From a bacterium (GTDB lineage Bacteria > BMS3Abin14), in the NCBI GenBank assembly GCA_020350725.1, contig CP070719.1, positions 2,410,897 through 2,474,896 of the forward strand: DNA of 64,000 nt, written 5' to 3'. Positions 63,586 through 64,000 of this stretch are shown piece by piece. A program made the translations under genes and the position numbers. Numbering within the stretch: position 1 is the first letter of the stretch; the number at the start of each line of letters is the position of its first letter. The notes beneath the pieces were generated by a model. The model made no database searches and was not told the origin of the DNA. It was given only the letters and a program-made list of their open reading frames with translations.

Positions 63586-64000
<415 letters not shown>

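Overview
The window is a dense chromosomal stretch of a GC-rich Gram-negative bacterium. The best guess is a deltaproteobacterium in the broad sense (Desulfobacterota/Desulfuromonadota-like). The reasons are a ferredoxin-linked TCA cycle (2-oxoglutarate:ferredoxin oxidoreductase with a diheme SdhCAB), a very large multiheme cytochrome c, an NtrY/NtrX-type sigma-54 pair next to a DUF4390 gene, and an Agl/Glt-like envelope cluster of the kind known from Myxococcus. A 16S rRNA gene starts at about 63586 and runs off the right end, so the lineage can be settled by a database search.

Layout. 144-8417: TCA cluster sucC-sucD-korD-korA-korB-sdhC-sdhA-sdhB-korC, closed by a strong terminator. 8576-11647: rubrerythrin, a lone J-domain protein, a SMUG1-type uracil-DNA glycosylase and a flavodoxin-like protein. 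12096-14333: monomeric NADP isocitrate dehydrogenase, which supplies the 2-oxoglutarate used by KOR. 14531-16409 (minus): a small four-helix membrane protein and an M48 metalloprotease with an apparent Tat-lipoprotein signal. 16709-22092: DUF4390 protein, NtrY-like kinase, NtrC/NtrX-like regulator and an M29-like aminopeptidase. 22307-27302: orphan branched-chain-type ABC binding protein, indolepyruvate ferredoxin oxidoreductase IorAB and a phenylacetate-CoA ligase, an aryl-pyruvate to aryl-acetate module. 27406-30591: two exported proteins of unknown function and a spermidine-synthase-like enzyme. 30862-38079: TetR regulator with a clear double operator, then a TolC-MFP-RND efflux system and an exported coiled-coil protein. 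38331-44933 (minus): DUF438/hemerythrin/PAS protein, a tetraheme cytochrome, a cytochrome with 32 haem motifs, and penicillin-binding protein 1A. 45317-47000: HD-domain protein, gamma-carbonic anhydrase-like protein and a cNMP-domain protein. 47011-59595 (minus): an eleven-gene envelope cluster (OmpA/DUF2135, coiled-coil, three TPR proteins, a small exported protein, ExbB/TolQ, two ExbD/TolR, an FHA-TM-TonB protein and a HEAT protein). 59803-63326: Ppx/GppA, TyrRS and an MltD-like lytic transglycosylase, then tandem rRNA promoters and 16S rRNA.

How it fits together. IDH, KOR, SucCD and SdhCAB together catalyse isocitrate to fumarate, with NADPH, reduced ferredoxin and quinol as electron outputs; in reverse they could serve reductive carbon flow. 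IorAB and PaaK would pass aryl-pyruvates on as acyl-CoAs and also reduce ferredoxin. The multiheme cytochromes suggest disposal of electrons in the periplasm or outside the cell. The 47-60 kb cluster looks like a proton-motive-force-driven trans-envelope machine related to the Agl/Glt and Tol systems, and is the best candidate here for an incompletely described system. One of its two ExbD proteins lacks the membrane aspartate, and its OmpA domain lacks the usual peptidoglycan-binding arginine. Many intergenic regions carry short low-complexity phrases that recur across the window.
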